From assembly GCF_048544455.1 (NCBI RefSeq), contig NC_133537.1, forward strand, positions 311,773,738-311,837,737: a stretch of 64,000 bases of DNA. Direction: 5' to 3'. A program made the translations under genes and the position numbers. This DNA is from Silene latifolia (taxonomy: Eukaryota > Streptophyta > Magnoliopsida > Caryophyllales > Caryophyllaceae). Below the pieces are notes generated by a model. The model saw only the letters and a list, made by a program, of their open reading frames with translations, made no database searches and was not told the DNA's origin. This document shows positions 22,203-33,690 of the stretch, piece after piece. Position 1 is the first letter of the stretch, and every line of letters starts with the position of its first letter.

Positions 22203-23488
22203 TGTTGGAGTATGTGTCCTCGACAATACTGTGATCACATGTTTAAATCTCATTATAAGAATAAGTAGGGGATGATTCAATTATATAGTCAACTGATCAA
22301 CATTAATCGGTAATGATTGGCTAACTAGAGTTTGACATTACTGTCGTTTGACGGTGGTGATCAGTTGATCCCTTAAGGTCACACCTATAGGACGATTCCC
22401 AAACTGAAAAGTTAATTAATCGTATATTGATACGGATTAATTAAATTCTTAAATTGAACAAATTTATTTATAAGTGAGAATTATATATCTTATTGTAATG
22501 TGATTAAATAAGATTTAATTTAGTAATTAATTTGTATATTACTAAAATTGATTAATGTTTATGAAACATTTGAGACAAGAGTAATTAGTTAATCATAATT
22601 GCAAAATGTTGTAGATTATATTAACTAGACTTAATGTGACCCATTTTATATACATGTAATTGTGAATTACTTGTTAATTTGTCAAATGTAATCTATTTAA
22701 TATATAATGATATTTAATTTGTTAAATATGCATTATTATGCCTAATGACATGTTACATGTCACATGTCACAACATATTACAAATGACAAATTACAAAGAT
22801 AAAATGGAGTCCATTTTATGAAGGGTAGACCGGTTTTATAGGTAGTGTGTTAGGGCTTTGTGAAATTGATTATTTTTATGGAATAAACAAAATCATCAAT
22901 CTTACACACCTAAACACTAGCCTATTGTTTTGATAAGACATAAAGCAAGAGTAGGCTTGCCTTTCCCAAAGGCCAAAACCGGCATCCATCCCCCCCCTTC
23001 CCCATTTTATGAGATTGGTTCTCATTTTTCAATTGAAGAATAACTCTTATGCTCTCTCTCTCTCTCTCTCTTATCTTCTCTCATAAAATTGTTTTATATA
23101 TAATTTTTGCTCTAGATTTAATAAAAACCTCTAAAAATACTATAGTAGTAATGAAAATAATATTAGATCCAAATTTAAGGTTATTAATTCATAATACCTA
23201 GTTAGTATATGAACTAGTGTTATGGGAATGTCTTAGGTGCAGCCGATTGGAGTGTTCCTACACTTGGAACTTGAAGATTTTGGAAATTATCCTAACATAT
23301 TAAGCTCAAGAACAAGTGAAGGTAGGAGACCTTACTTGTGTCCATTTCGAACCATTTAACAATGTAAGGAACATTGTTTTCTTTATCTCTTTATTTTGTT
23401 ATGCATGCAACTAGATCCACTAGTTCTAAATCAACAAGTTATTTAGATCACCATTAGAAGAGTCTAATAAAGGTATATGAACCCAACA
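22203..23488 (+). repeat. 3' LTR of the copia element
   Basis: 1286 bp from TGTTGGAG to ACCCAACA, with matching terminal inverted repeats (TGTTGG / CCAACA). The last ~296 bp match the 5' fragment at 2501-2796. A short CT microsatellite lies at about 23051-23071. Confidence 0.85.
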
Positions 23489-23960
23489 TTGTTATGAGTT
23501 GAAGGGGCGGAGTGAGACCCGCTAATTGTCTCATATCGGCTATTTTAGTAGGTTAGTTTAAATAAAGGTCATAGTTTTAGTCACCTCTTTACTCGGGACG
23601 AGCAAAGGTTCGGTTTGGGGATATTTGATGTGACTCATATTTGAGCACATTTAGTCCCCAAATTAATCTCGTTCCCATGCTTTCTAGCACCTATTAGGGT
23701 ATTTCTTATCTTTAGTTTTCCATTTTGCATATTCTTTGAGGATTTGTGTCCTTGGTAGGAGAGGATTGTTAAACTTGTATTTATGGAGCGAAATGGAGCT
23801 AAATGGATCGCATCTAATGACCAAGCATCGAAGAGGAGACCGACACTAGAGGCCTAAGCAAATAAATAAAGTGAAATGGGCAATGATGAAAAGATCCTTG
23901 CATCCCCAACACAATCCTCGCGGATTATTAAGGAGCCAAACAAGAGAAGAATCCCGTGCC

Positions 23961-24054
23961 ACGATCCGAGCTGCCCGAGCTCAGGACGAGCAGATTAGAG
24001 CAACGATCCGAGTGTCCGTGAGCATGATCCGAGCGTACCAGAGCACGATCAGGG
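23961..24054 (+). repeat. 21-bp phased GATCCGAG array upstream of the LTR TATA box
   Basis: ACGATCCGAG or a near variant starts at 23961, 24003, 24024 and 24045; a weaker ggacgag piece sits near the expected 23982. Spacing is 21 bp (or 42). The array ends about 190 bp before TATAAATA. Confidence 0.6.
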
Positions 24055-24247
24055 CGTCCCGAATGTCAGCCCGAGCGGATCTTCTTACAGGACCAGCCGT
24101 GCTTCATGTGAGGACGAGCGAATCCTGGTGGCAGTTGCAAGCATGATCTGCTTATGTCCCTCGAGAGTTGAAATTCTTCAAGCTTCTCTTAGGGTCTTAA
24201 TAGTCATTTAAGCCCTTAGTAACCCTAATCCTTGTACTTAATTTTAG

Positions 24248-24255
24248 TATAAATA
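24248..24255 (+). promoter_or_regulatory. TATA box in the Athila-like LTR
   Basis: TATAAATA in TTAGTATAAATACCCC, about 620 bp into the LTR. Confidence 0.55.
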
Positions 24256-25318
24256 CCCCATTGTACTACCTAGATTATCATCAATTTTTAATCAAGCTTT
24301 AATCAATCCTTAATCATCTCTTAATTTAGTTGTAATACACATTTCAATATTAATCATATCTTAATCTTTTATAAATCTCTCAATTGTTCTTAGTTTTATT
24401 TGGGTAATTAGAAGATTATTTGGGTTTATTGGAGGATTGACTACCTTCCATCATTCATCAAGTACTTCTATTATTCTTTGCTTTATTATTTTGGATCATC
24501 TCACATAGGTATAATCTCTTTTACCCTTATTTAATTATTGTTAATCACATCATTTATTCATCATGTTTTGCTTTGTTAGTATGATTGACAACCTTATTAG
24601 CATGCTAAACTTGATCATGAGTGAGTAGTTGTTTACCTAGGGTTAATGGGGAATTAGGGGAAATAAACATGGGAATAGATCTATGATTAATCTAATATGT
24701 TTTCATAATTAATTTGCTTGCTTGTTGTGATTTCAACCTATGCACATGTTATGTTTGATGAAATGCGAGCCTATGAATCCTTGCATTTTTTTACCCATCT
24801 CTTATCTTTTCAATGAGGCTTGTAAGACATAAACCAACTTGAGCCTCATTAGACCATGCATAGAGTTGAATAGGAGGAGACTAAGTCGACTTGTAGGTGT
24901 TGTACAGTCTAGACGACTCGGCTCCAGGACCTAAATCTTCTTAGGGATTATAAGATATACCCTAACTCGATCCCATCACAACAATAAGTGCTTGCATCTA
25001 TTTGAGAACATGTTTGTATGATCTATTTCCATGAATCCCCTATGAACCCATGACACCCTAGTGCTTTTAATCAATTGTTTACAACTCTTTTATTTGCTTT
25101 ACTTTGTTTTCGTTCATCTTGTTAATTAGTTTAGATTACATCTCATCTCAACCTAATTTGTGACACCCTAAGACATAGCTACTTGCAATTGAAAATCCTA
25201 CATCAATACCCATCCCTTGGGATTCGACCTTTACTTACCTCTTTACTAAGAGTAGTTTGTGAAGTTATAAATATTATTTTGGTTGGTAGCTTTTGACGAC
25301 GAGTTTTAAACCATACCA

Positions 25319-26100
25319 ATTTGAAATGCTTGCTCCAAGTGCTTCACATGGTCTTATGCGTTCTTGGATATTACTACCATGTCATCAATGTAGACCTCCA
25401 TGGTGTCCCCTATTTGCTCTTTGAACATCATGTTGACCAGGCGCTTTTACGTTACCCCTACATTCTGCAGACCGAATGGCATGGCAGTGTAGCAGTATAT
25501 GCCCCGGTCAGTAATGAATGCAGTACTCTCCTGGTCAGCAGGATACATTTTTATCTGGTTAAATCCACTGGAAGTATCCATGAACGTCAGCATTTCATGT
25601 CCTACCGTTGCATCTACCATAGCATCAATGTGTGGGAGAGGGAATGGATCTTTTAGGCAGGCTTTGTTTAAGTCAGTGTAGTCTACACAGACTGTACATT
25701 TGCCGTTGTTTTTCTGCACGACTACCACGTTTGCCAGCCACTCAAGGTACATTACGTCTTTGATCATACCCATGTCAAGGAGTTTATCTACTTCTTCATT
25801 GATAATGACGTTTCTTTCTGGTGCAAATTTTCGTCTTTTCTATTGTACAGGCTTGAAAGATGTGTCAATATTAAGTTTATGAGTGATAGTATCAGCACTA
25901 ATTCCAGTCATATCAAAGTGAGACCAAGCAAAATAGGAAGATTTATTTTTAAGAAAACTTACTAATTTTGGCCTGGCTGAATCAGGGGCATCAGAGCCAT
26001 CTAGAACATACCTGTCAAAGTACTCAGTGTTGAGGATTACCTGATCGATTTCCATCTTAGGTGGTGCTACATAAGTGCTCCTGACAGGGTACGGTAACTG
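25319..26100 (-). pseudogene. E2 reverse transcriptase, N-terminal half
   Basis: Minus-strand reading shows MEIDQVILNTEY, SHFDMTGI, CTVCVDYTDLNKAC, FPLPHIDAMVDATVGHEMLTFMD and MPFGLQNVG. YIDDMVV follows near 25375-25395, and the frame is cut just after DHVKHL at 25319. Relatives have NGKWRVCVDY, so Trp is replaced here. It follows the conserved UAG (26101-26103) in the same frame. The missing thumb, RNase H and integrase make it non-functional. Confidence 0.85.
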
Positions 26101-26103
26101 CTA
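26095..26103 (-). promoter_or_regulatory. Conserved UAG-CAG-UUA stop at the E2 protease/RT junction
   Basis: Minus strand TAG CAG TTA directly after GKSLA, in frame with protease upstream and RT downstream. Same position as in E1 and E3, and within the UAG-CAR-YYA readthrough consensus. Confidence 0.6.
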
Positions 26104-27834
26104 TGCGAGGGACTTACCTGCCTTGGAAGGCTTTAGGGCCTTAGTGTAGCATTCTTGGGCTGATTTATGCTCACTTCTAATAGTCGCTACTCCCCAATCT
26201 GTTGGTATGTTGATGTATTGGTGATAGGTTGATGGGATAGCCTTGACATTTTGAATCCAAGGTCTACCTAAGATGATGTTGTAAGAGGACAGGCAGTCTA
26301 GGACTCCAAACTTTTCGTAGGATACGACGCCTTTAACGTAAGTGGGAAGTTATATTTCTCCCAAGGTGCTTTTTGTCTCGCCACTGAACCCTACCAAGAC
26401 ACTAGACTACTTGGTGATCTGATCCTCTTTGATCTTCATGGCTTTGAGCATGTCTATCATGATCAGGTTCACTGAGCTGGCTCTATCTACTAAGATTCTC
26501 CTTACATTGGCGGTTCCAATTTGCATGGAAATCACCAAGCCATCATGATGGATGTCAGGAATACCTACCAAGTTACAGCCGCTGAATGTCATAGGTGGGA
26601 TGTTATCAGGCTTGCAGGGTGACTTAGTTTGGGGTGTCATGGCTAGTTTCTTTGCTGCTGAACTGGCCAGGCCACAAATCTCTAATCCACCATTTATAAA
26701 TTTCACTTCATAGAGTGGAGGTGGTAGAGGGAGATTGTGTTCTTGCTTCTGCTCTTGGTTGTTTTTGCTGGTTTCTTTAATCCTGCCCCTGACTTTGATC
26801 AGGTCTTTGAGGTATCCAACTTTCAACAAGTAGGCTACTTCCTTCCTGAGGGTGAAGCAATCTTCTCATGTATGTCCCATATCAATGTGAAACTTGCACC
26901 ATTTAGTATGGTCCTTCCTTGGATTCGGGTTGTCTGACTTCCTGGGCCATCTTACTACTGGCCCCATGTTGTCCAGCCGTTTGATCAATCCTGCAATGTC
27001 AACACAGCAATTATGTTCAGATATAGGTGGATGAATTTTAGTCTTACCTTGCTGTTCTTGCGTTAGGTTGACTTCTGATTGATCAGGCCTGGTATATGGA
27101 CCACTCCTGTAGTTGTTGCTTCTGCCGCCACTTTTTCTGTTTGGCTTGTCAAAGTCTTTTGGATTACACGACCCTCCAAACTTGTAACTCTTATCTTCTT
27201 CTAGCCTGATATAGGCAATCGTCTTTTCCTGGACATCTTCGAAGGAGTCACGGGGATACTTGGTTAATTCCACATATAGATCGTTGTTAGGAAGCAATCC
27301 CTGCCTGAATGCTTCAACTGCTATACCGATGTCACACCTGGATATTGATACTTTTTTCTTGTTGAACCTAGCAAGGAAGCTTCTGAGGCTCTCATCTTTG
27401 ATCTGGGTAACCCTGTACAGATCACTGGAACGTGTTTCCAGTTCCCTGCTGCTAGCGAACTATTCATTGAATGTATTGACCAAGTCAGCGAAGGACTTGA
27501 TGCTTCCATTTGGCAGGTTAATGTACCATTGCAGTACAGGACCAGTTAGGGTAGTTCTGAATCCCTTGCACATGCAAAGTTACCTAAACTCACTGGGATA
27601 GATGCAGCAGACATTTTTTGTTTGTAGAAGGCTACATGATTTTGTGGATCTGAGGTTCCATCATAGGTTCTTATAGATGGAATTACGAATTTCTTGGGAA
27701 GATCCACTCTGGCTATCTCGTCTATGAAGGGCGAATCAGCATAACTCTCTTGGGCAGCTTCTTCCATGCTGGCAGGGACTCCAGGTATTTTTTTCGAATT
27801 TTTCATTGAGTTTCTTGATCTCCTAGATTATTAC
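26104..27834 (-). pseudogene. gag: E2 gag (C-terminal part) and protease
   Basis: The minus strand reads gag from the E3 insertion point: EIKKLNEKF, then IPGVPASMEEAA, DPQNHVAFYKQKM, FEDVQEKTIAYIRLEEDK, basic RSGPYTRPDQSEVN, then the zinc finger W-C-K-F-H-x4-H. The protease has ILVDRASSVN, where E1 and E3 have DGGSS, so the active site is damaged. AILGRPW is IILGRPW here. Several stops interrupt; the one near 27820 (TAG in VIxEI) aligns with Gln in E3. The N-terminal gag lies at 37763-38063. Confidence 0.83.
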
Positions 27835-28472
27835 TGTTTTGTGTGGATTTTGCGCAGGGCGAAATCAGGTCAGGGTGATACTGTGTAGGGTTAACTAGCT
27901 CTAATTAGACTATTGGTCAGGTTGTCAGGGTACGATATTGAGCTATAAATAAAATAACAACAATAACAAGACAAACAATTTTGTACGTGGAAAACCCTTG
28001 AATGGGAAAAAACCACGGGCACCAAGCCAGGAGAGGATTTCACTATAAGATTTGGGGAGAATAATGATATAATAACAACAATGCTTGTATTCCTCTAAGT
28101 GATGTGTATATTTCTTCTTGCGTATGAATAGTGTGTCTCTAAGATCTTCAAAGTGTTCTTTATATAGTTTTCCCATCTTGAACGGCTGCATGATCAAGCA
28201 TTGAAGGCTGAATATTCTCCATAATTGCTGGTAATAATTGCTGAATATCTCCCTCTTAATTGCCGCATTTACCGCATAATCTTTATACTTAATGTTGCGT
28301 ATTTATTTCCATTAATGTACGCGGATATGATAAAATATCATCCTGATATTTTGACCGTTGTCCTCTCCATGGCCTGGCGCCTATCTTCATGTGCCCTGAT
28401 AGCCTGATAGCCTGGTTGTCAGGTTCAGGTGAAGTACTTATCAGGGCGGTCTGTGAATTTCCAGGCCTAACA
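27835..28472 (-). repeat. 3' LTR of E3
   Basis: 638 bp; on the plus strand it runs from TGTTTTGTGTGG to GGCCTAACA. Minus-strand TATATAAA at 28159-28166 is its TATA box. Preceded on the left by the ATTAC target copy. Confidence 0.92.
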
Positions 28473-28495
28473 ATTGCCCCTTATCTCCTTATTTG
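28473..28495 (-). other. Polypurine tract of E3
   Basis: The minus strand reads aaggagataaggggcaat directly before the LTR, nearly the same as in E1. Confidence 0.75.
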
Positions 28496-28668
28496 TAGGA
28501 CCAGGACGAAAAAATGAGGAGATAACTTTAATTTTGGCAAGATTACCCAACGGTTAAGTTTTTCCTGATCAGTTTCCTGTAATGGCTCTTTTACTGCAGT
28601 TGCTGACACGTGGATATTTACTGCAACTACCTTAATGATTTTGCGGCTGGAACCCTAATCTTCTTTGC

Positions 28669-28676
28669 TATAAATA
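28669..28676 (+). promoter_or_regulatory. TATA box of the E3 antisense gene
   Basis: TATAAATA in TTTGCTATAAATACTTGG, 141 bp before the ATG at 28810, with an A/C-rich likely start region between. Position conserved relative to E1 and, less exactly, E0. Confidence 0.65.
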
Positions 28677-28809
28677 CTTGGGTGCTTCATTAAGTTGAAC
28701 TCATCAACACGATTTCTTCTCATCTTCTTTCTTTAACTTTCTTTTTCTTCAGTTTTCTTAATTCCTAACTTCCCAAATCTTTAATCAATCTTCCATAATC
28801 CTTCAAATA

Positions 28810-30887
28810 ATGGCCGCAAAGAAAAAATCTACCAGGGCAGCGGTTCCTGCAACTCCTCCTCCTCAGAATCCTGAGGAAGTTTCTTCTGAAACTTTGCCTG
28901 CTTCTTCTGCTGCTCCATCTCCCACAGTGAATAAGCCGAGTGATCCTCCATTGGATATGATCTTAATATCTCATGGTGCTTTTCAATTCAAGCCTACAAA
29001 GGCTTTAAACGAAGATCAGTCTCTTGCAAACCGTTTGAAGCCCGAGTTCGAGAAAATTTTGAAGGATAAGGGGATCATCCTGCCGATCTTTGAAGTCTGG
29101 ATCTCGAGAATTCCCTATCGGTGACTGGGCTTGTCCTAGTTGGTTATGCATCCATGATTGGGCCTTCAGGGCAGGTTGTAAGCTTCCTTTTTCGCCTCTT
29201 ATGGTTGAGGTTATTAAGGAGATTGGTGTTCCCTCTTATCAATTAATGCCGATGGTGTGGAAGGTTGTATGTTCTATTGAGAACCTCTGTAAAAAACACA
29301 ATATTTCTTTTTCTCTTGATGAATTGAAGACTGTTATCTTTGTTAAAACAAACGAGTCCGGCCGTATAAGTTTTAAGGTCGGGCGTCTACTACTCCCCTT
29401 CGAGTAACTTGACAAAGGGTGGCCATGATAAGGGCTGGGTGTTTCTTGGCTATATGTTTGTCGGGACCATTCTGTGGGTCCTGACCTGGCGTATTTAAAT
29501 CATGAGGCTGTGTGGTGGTGAGTCTTTTGATTTCTTTCTTTAACTCGCATGTTTTTCTGTTAGTGAAAAAATGAAATGAAAATAATAAGTCATACCTTTT
29601 ATGTGTGCAGTTGATGACTGGGTTACTGAAACTGAGTATCCTACTCCCAATGTTTCTGCTTTCCTTGCTATTCCTCCTTTGGAGAGGACCTGGCCTCTTT
29701 GTTGTGGGGTTGGTCACCTTCCTCGCTGTTTGAAGGCATACGGTGTTCCCAGGGCGGCCAAAGCTTCAGGGGCTGCTAGTGCCACTACTTCAGGAAGTGA
29801 GTCCATTTTAAACTTTCTTTACTTTTTATCTGGGCTTCCTGATGATGCTTGGTTTATATTGCTGATATAGCATTTCGTGTTGCAGCTACCAGGTCGTCTA
29901 TTCGTCTTGCCAGGTTCGGTATGGTGACCTCTCGGCCAGTGGCTAAGATTAAGGAGGAAGGTCCTCGAGGAAGCGGGGATATTGAACTGTCATCGACTTG
30001 GTGAGCGATCCGATCTTGCAAAGGTCACTCACCGCACTTTCTTTGCCCTGCCGAGACAAGTTCGTTGACCCCAAAAAAGCCAATTGAAGATGTTGATGTT
30101 TACGCCGGTCGGGAGGTGAGAGCCAGGTTGGATAATATGGAGGCTGCTAGGGTGAAGATCAGGGATTATGCAGTTTCTAAATCGGATGTCATGCTCACCC
30201 TTGACCCTGTTGAGACTGCTACTCAGGCAGTTGCTTCAGTGGATCATTAAGTCAGCCTCTTGGCTGGTGCCTTGGCTGCTGTGAGGGAGGTATGTTAGCA
30301 TAACTTCCATGTGTTTTGTTTTTGGTAGTCTTCTATTGTTGGTACAAATTACTCATACTTTTCTTGTTTTTGATCAGGGTGCAGCGACCTGTCTCCATAA
30401 TGCCTATCAGGCTACTTCTTTGGTAGCCAGGATTGACCTGATGAGATCGGATTATGATAGGTTGAAGTCTGAGCTGGAATTTGCAAGGGCTTACTTGGCT
30501 GCCAAAACCGCTGACTTGACAAGGGTGCAGGCTGAGAGGGATGCTGCTAAGACTGAGGCAGCTTCGAGCTAGCGGCTGTTGCAGGAGGCCTTGGATAGGA
30601 ATGAAGAGCTTACCCAGGAGAGGGATGACTTGGAGCTTAAGCTGGATGATGCTTCCCTATATTTCTATATCAAAGGAAGGGCAGCTGCTATGTCGGAGCC
30701 TGTCGAGGCCAGGGCAAAATGGGACCCTGCAGCTGAGATGGCTTTTGCTGCTTTGAAGTATCCTGACCTGCATAATTTGGAGAATGAACAGGAGGTCGAC
30801 TCCCCAGGGGAGCAGAACGTTGAGGCTGAGCCGGCTAAGAGTGGGGAGCAGGTTGTTGATGCTGCTGCTTCTGAGGAGAAGCAGTAA
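28810..30887 (+). pseudogene. Antisense accessory gene of E3 with intron-like junctions
   Basis: It starts MAAKKKSTRAAVPATPPP, a Lys/Ala/Pro-rich N-terminus. The conserved domain follows: FQFKPTKAL, then VPSYQLMPMVWKVV and SGRISFKVG. Candidate introns on the plus strand: donor GGTGAGTC near 29517 to TGTGCAG near 29610; donor AAGTGAGT near 29798 to GTTGCAG near 29885; donor GGTATGTT near 30288 to GATCAG near 30377. Exons in between encode WVTETEYPTPN and the Ala/Ser-rich tail, then a coiled coil (30378-30690) and an acidic C-terminus ending at TAA 30885-30887. A frameshift near 29090 and a TAG near 30570 damage it. Function unknown. Confidence 0.72.
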
Positions 30888-31784
30888 TATTTTTTAATTC
30901 TCAGTTGGTATTTTGGCCCATCCAGGGGGGATGTCGCTGGACAAACATTATTTTTATTTTCCTGTTTTGGGTCAGGGGGGGCTCTCCCTGGCCTTTATAA
31001 ATATTTTGGCGCCATTGCCCCAGAGGGTAAAGGTTTATTAATATAGGCATGATGGCCTTCTTTTGGCTGATTTCACTTTTGTCTTAGCTTGATTTGTGAG
31101 TTTCATCCTGTTGGACCTGTCAGATATTTCGTTTGCATGATCTGCACATTATTCTGGTTAAATAACCTGCACATTATTTTCGTTTCAATTTTTGTTATGA
31201 GTATTTCAACCAAGTATAGTGTTTTGCTATAATGGTTGAAGGGGTGGGAAATCCGGCCTGTCAGGAGGGCTTATGTCCCCGCCTTTGGAGGGCTTGGTAT
31301 TCGGCCTGTCAAGAGGGCATTTTAGATCGATGGTCGGGATAAAACACCCTTGCACCGTCTTCTTGCGTCCAGCCCGGTTGTAATCCGTGGCGATAAACCT
31401 AGTCGGGTCAGGCAATTATTTCATGCCGATTGGTCGACTTTTTTTATCATCGGTGGTGGTTACCAACTCGTCAGGCACAGTTAAGTGCAAAATTTTTGTT
31501 TCAGGAATGTATAATAGAGTAGCCCTCAATCCTGAATATTTATGCATATAATCTTTTATTATATATAATTGTTCAGGATTCAAAAAGTAAATAGATGGGT
31601 TAGTTGAACAGGTATAAAATACAGACAAGTCATGTAAAGCATGTAGTTCATCACATAGCACATCAGGTTGAGTAGTGATTGAATTTGTACCTAACTATAG
31701 CCTGATCTGATCTTTACATATGGAATAATTTTAAATGAGTTACATTCCAGGATCGTGGGATCATTTCCCCTTCTAGTGTTTGGA
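30888..31784. other. E3 spacer between antisense gene and integrase
   Basis: No gene. At 31240-31325 it holds two copies of the family phrase (on the plus strand 'gcctgtcaggagggc' and 'gcctgtcaagagggc'), the counterpart of the E1 repeats at 13905-14045. Confidence 0.6.
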
Positions 31785-32836
31785 GCCTGTATGCTCCTTA
31801 TCCAACAATTGAATCAATTAAGTAAGGGCCTTCCCATGTAGGAGCTAGTTTGCCTGCTGATTTTTCTTTTTTATTTGGAAATACTTTGCGTAGGACAAGG
31901 TCTCCTTCTTTGAAGACCCTGACCCTGACGTTTTTATTGTAAGTCCTGGCAACTCGCTTGTTGATATGATGCCATCCCGATTTTGGCGGCGTCTCTTAGT
32001 TCTTCCGTCGGGACTAAGTTATCTTGCATCAAGTCGTTGTTTGTTTCGACGTTGTTTAGGCCGCATCGGATGTTGGTACCGTACTTCGCGGGAATGACAT
32101 GACTTCACAACCATACACCAGGGAGTAAGGTGTTTGGCCCGTTGCGATCTTTGAGTTGTCTGTCGCCCATAGTACTAATGGAAGTTCTTGACCCATCCGC
32201 CTCGTCTTCTTTTCAGCTTCTTTTTTAGGCAACTTATGACTACCTTGTTGCTTGACTCGCTGCTGGCCATTAGCTTTTGGGTATCCAGGGGTCGATGTTA
32301 CTAGGTTGATATTCCATTCTTCGCGAGAATGCCCGGGTTCTTTTTCCCACGAACCGGGTTCCGTTGTCACATACTATTTCTGATGGAACTTCATATCTGC
32401 AAATAATGTTTGTCCTGATGAAGGATATTACTTCTTTTTCGGTTACTTACCTGTAAGAGTCAGCCTCAATCCATTTGGAGAAGTAATCAGTCATGGCTAA
32501 CATGAAGACTTTTTGTCCTGGAGCTACAGGCAATTTTCCCACAATATCCATGCCCCACTTTATAAATGGCCAGGGCGTGTAAATTGAATGAAGGAGTTCA
32601 GATGGCTGATGTATGATTGGTGCATGAATTTGGCAAGCTTCGCATTTTGAAGAGTATTCCAGGCAGTCATCCCTCGGCGTAGGCCAAGAGTAGCTTTGTC
32701 CGAGAACTTTGCTTGCCAGGCTCTTTCCTCCTTTATGGTTGCCACAGTGTCCATCATGTATTTCTTGAAGTACTAGTTTGGCTTCGTCAGGCTCCAAGCA
32801 TCTCAGGTAGGGTCCAGCCTGCGATCTCTTGAACAA
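31785..32836 (-). pseudogene. E3 integrase
   Basis: Minus strand. The zinc finger is HDGHCGNHKGG ... CEACQIH (about 32640-32760). The core has [20 protein letters not shown], then EIVCDNGTRFVGK near 32350-32390 and the catalytic region YPKANGQ near 32265, where a frame change replaces the Glu-bearing AESSNK. The C-terminal WEGPYLIDSIV can be read near 31805-31840. At least two frameshifts (near 32430 and 32270) break it. Order and content equal E1. Confidence 0.85.
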
Positions 32837-33690
32837 GGTGTTATTGATGATAGCATAAGTTGAAGCTCTAATTCTAAAAGCCCTTGCTTCATGTCTTCCC
32901 TGAGGTAGTATTCCTCGGAGAAACCAATCATAATAAGGTTTAGTCCAAGAGTTATTCTTGTCTGATTGTGGGATTGACTGTTCGGGTTTTTGATGGTTGG
33001 CTCTAATAAGTGCACAATTGGTATTTTATCAAAAACAGTGGGGGTAAAATTTGAACCTAGGGTGGCGAGCATCACTGGGTATTCGTGTCTCTTGATATTT
33101 GATCTATATCAAATAAAGCGAATTTAGCGGTAAGGTTTTTGCATATTCAAGTACGAAATCATTTTTGCATCCTTAGCCGTATAAATTCCCTTTATCTGAT
33201 TGGCAATTAAGAGTGAATCAGTTTTTACCTTTAGGTTTTGAACACCGAGGTCTAGACATACCTTTAAGCCTGCTATCACGGCTTCATATTCTGCTTCATT
33301 ATTGGTAGCTTTGAACTCACAGCTTACAACCTGAGCTATCAAATCTCCCTATGGTGATTTAAGTACTAGTCCTAACCCTGTCCCCCGGGCGTTGGATGCC
33401 CCATCTATGAATAAGGTCCATTTCTGGTCTGGGGTTTTATTTTCTAGCTGATTGACCTCGTTTATTAGGTCTGGTTCCAGGTTAGGGATAAAATCAGCCA
33501 CAGAGTCTGCTAGGGCCTGCGATTTGATCGCTGCCCTGGGTTCAAAAGAGATGTCATATGTGCTAATCAGTCGACCATTTGGCCATCCCGCTCGAAAGTT
33601 CAGGTTTACGCAGATGATTTTATGGGTAAGTTGGTCGACTATAATTGGGTGACTTTCAAAATAAGGTCTCGACTTGATACATGACATAAT
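32837..33690 (-). pseudogene. E3 RNase H domain
   Basis: Minus strand: FEPRAAIKSQALADSVADF, then WTLFIDGASNARGTG with the intact first Asp, a TAG at 33349 in place of Gln (SPxGDL), then ATNNEAEYEAVIAGL, VKTDSLLIANQ, and LATLGSNFTP with VHLLEPTI toward integrase. Compared with E1 the segment between the tyrosine-rich end and ATLGSN is scrambled by a frameshift. Confidence 0.85.

Larger units (their letters stand above)
2501..23488 (+). mobile_element. Ty1/copia element, decayed and carrying nested insertions
   Basis: The element is delimited by an LTR fragment at 2501-2796 and a complete LTR at 22203-23488, both ending ACCCAACA. A met-tRNA-like primer site follows the first, and a purine tract (aagtgggagat) precedes the second. 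The internal region holds a long AT-rich leader, remnants of integrase-downstream sequence, reverse transcriptase and RNase H, and three intrusions: a LINE piece (3955-4777), a solo gypsy LTR (5298-6030) and element E1 (7484-17595). The 5' LTR was itself split by E0. Many stops and deletions show an old, dead copy. Confidence 0.8.
23489..25318 (+). mobile_element. 3' end of an Athila-like Ty3/gypsy element
   Basis: A short internal piece (23489-23625) ends ACTCGGGACGAGCAAAGG, then the purine-rich GGTTTGGGGATATT, directly before an LTR starting TGATGTGACTCATATTTG. The Athila-type element E4 has the same grammar (gggacaagcaaag, then TGATGAGTCATATTT). The LTR tail carries GGGATTCGACC and GACGACGAG, common near Athila/TAT LTR ends. 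No coding part of this element remains in the window. Confidence 0.65.
23626..25318 (+). repeat. Athila-like LTR
   Basis: About 1.69 kb, from TGATGTGACT to CCATACCA. It has a TATA box at 24248-24255 and a short phased repeat upstream (23961-24054). The right end abuts E2 reverse transcriptase, so the exact right limit is an estimate. Confidence 0.6.
25319..27834 (-). mobile_element. E2: truncated TAT/Retand-like element, pol part
   Basis: A minus-strand element cut off inside reverse transcriptase at 25319. Its gag start and 5' LTR lie at 37758-38839, on the far side of E3. E3 inserted in the gag with duplication ATTAC (27830-27834 and 37758-37762). No E2 RNase H, integrase or 3' LTR remains. 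The truncation joins an Athila-like LTR. Confidence 0.85.

Noticed and set aside
23871..24146. Arg-rich 91-residue frame
   Set aside because: Read-through of the 21-bp array in the Athila-like LTR.
25321..25656. 111-residue plus-strand frame
   Set aside because: Shadow of the E2 reverse transcriptase on the minus strand.
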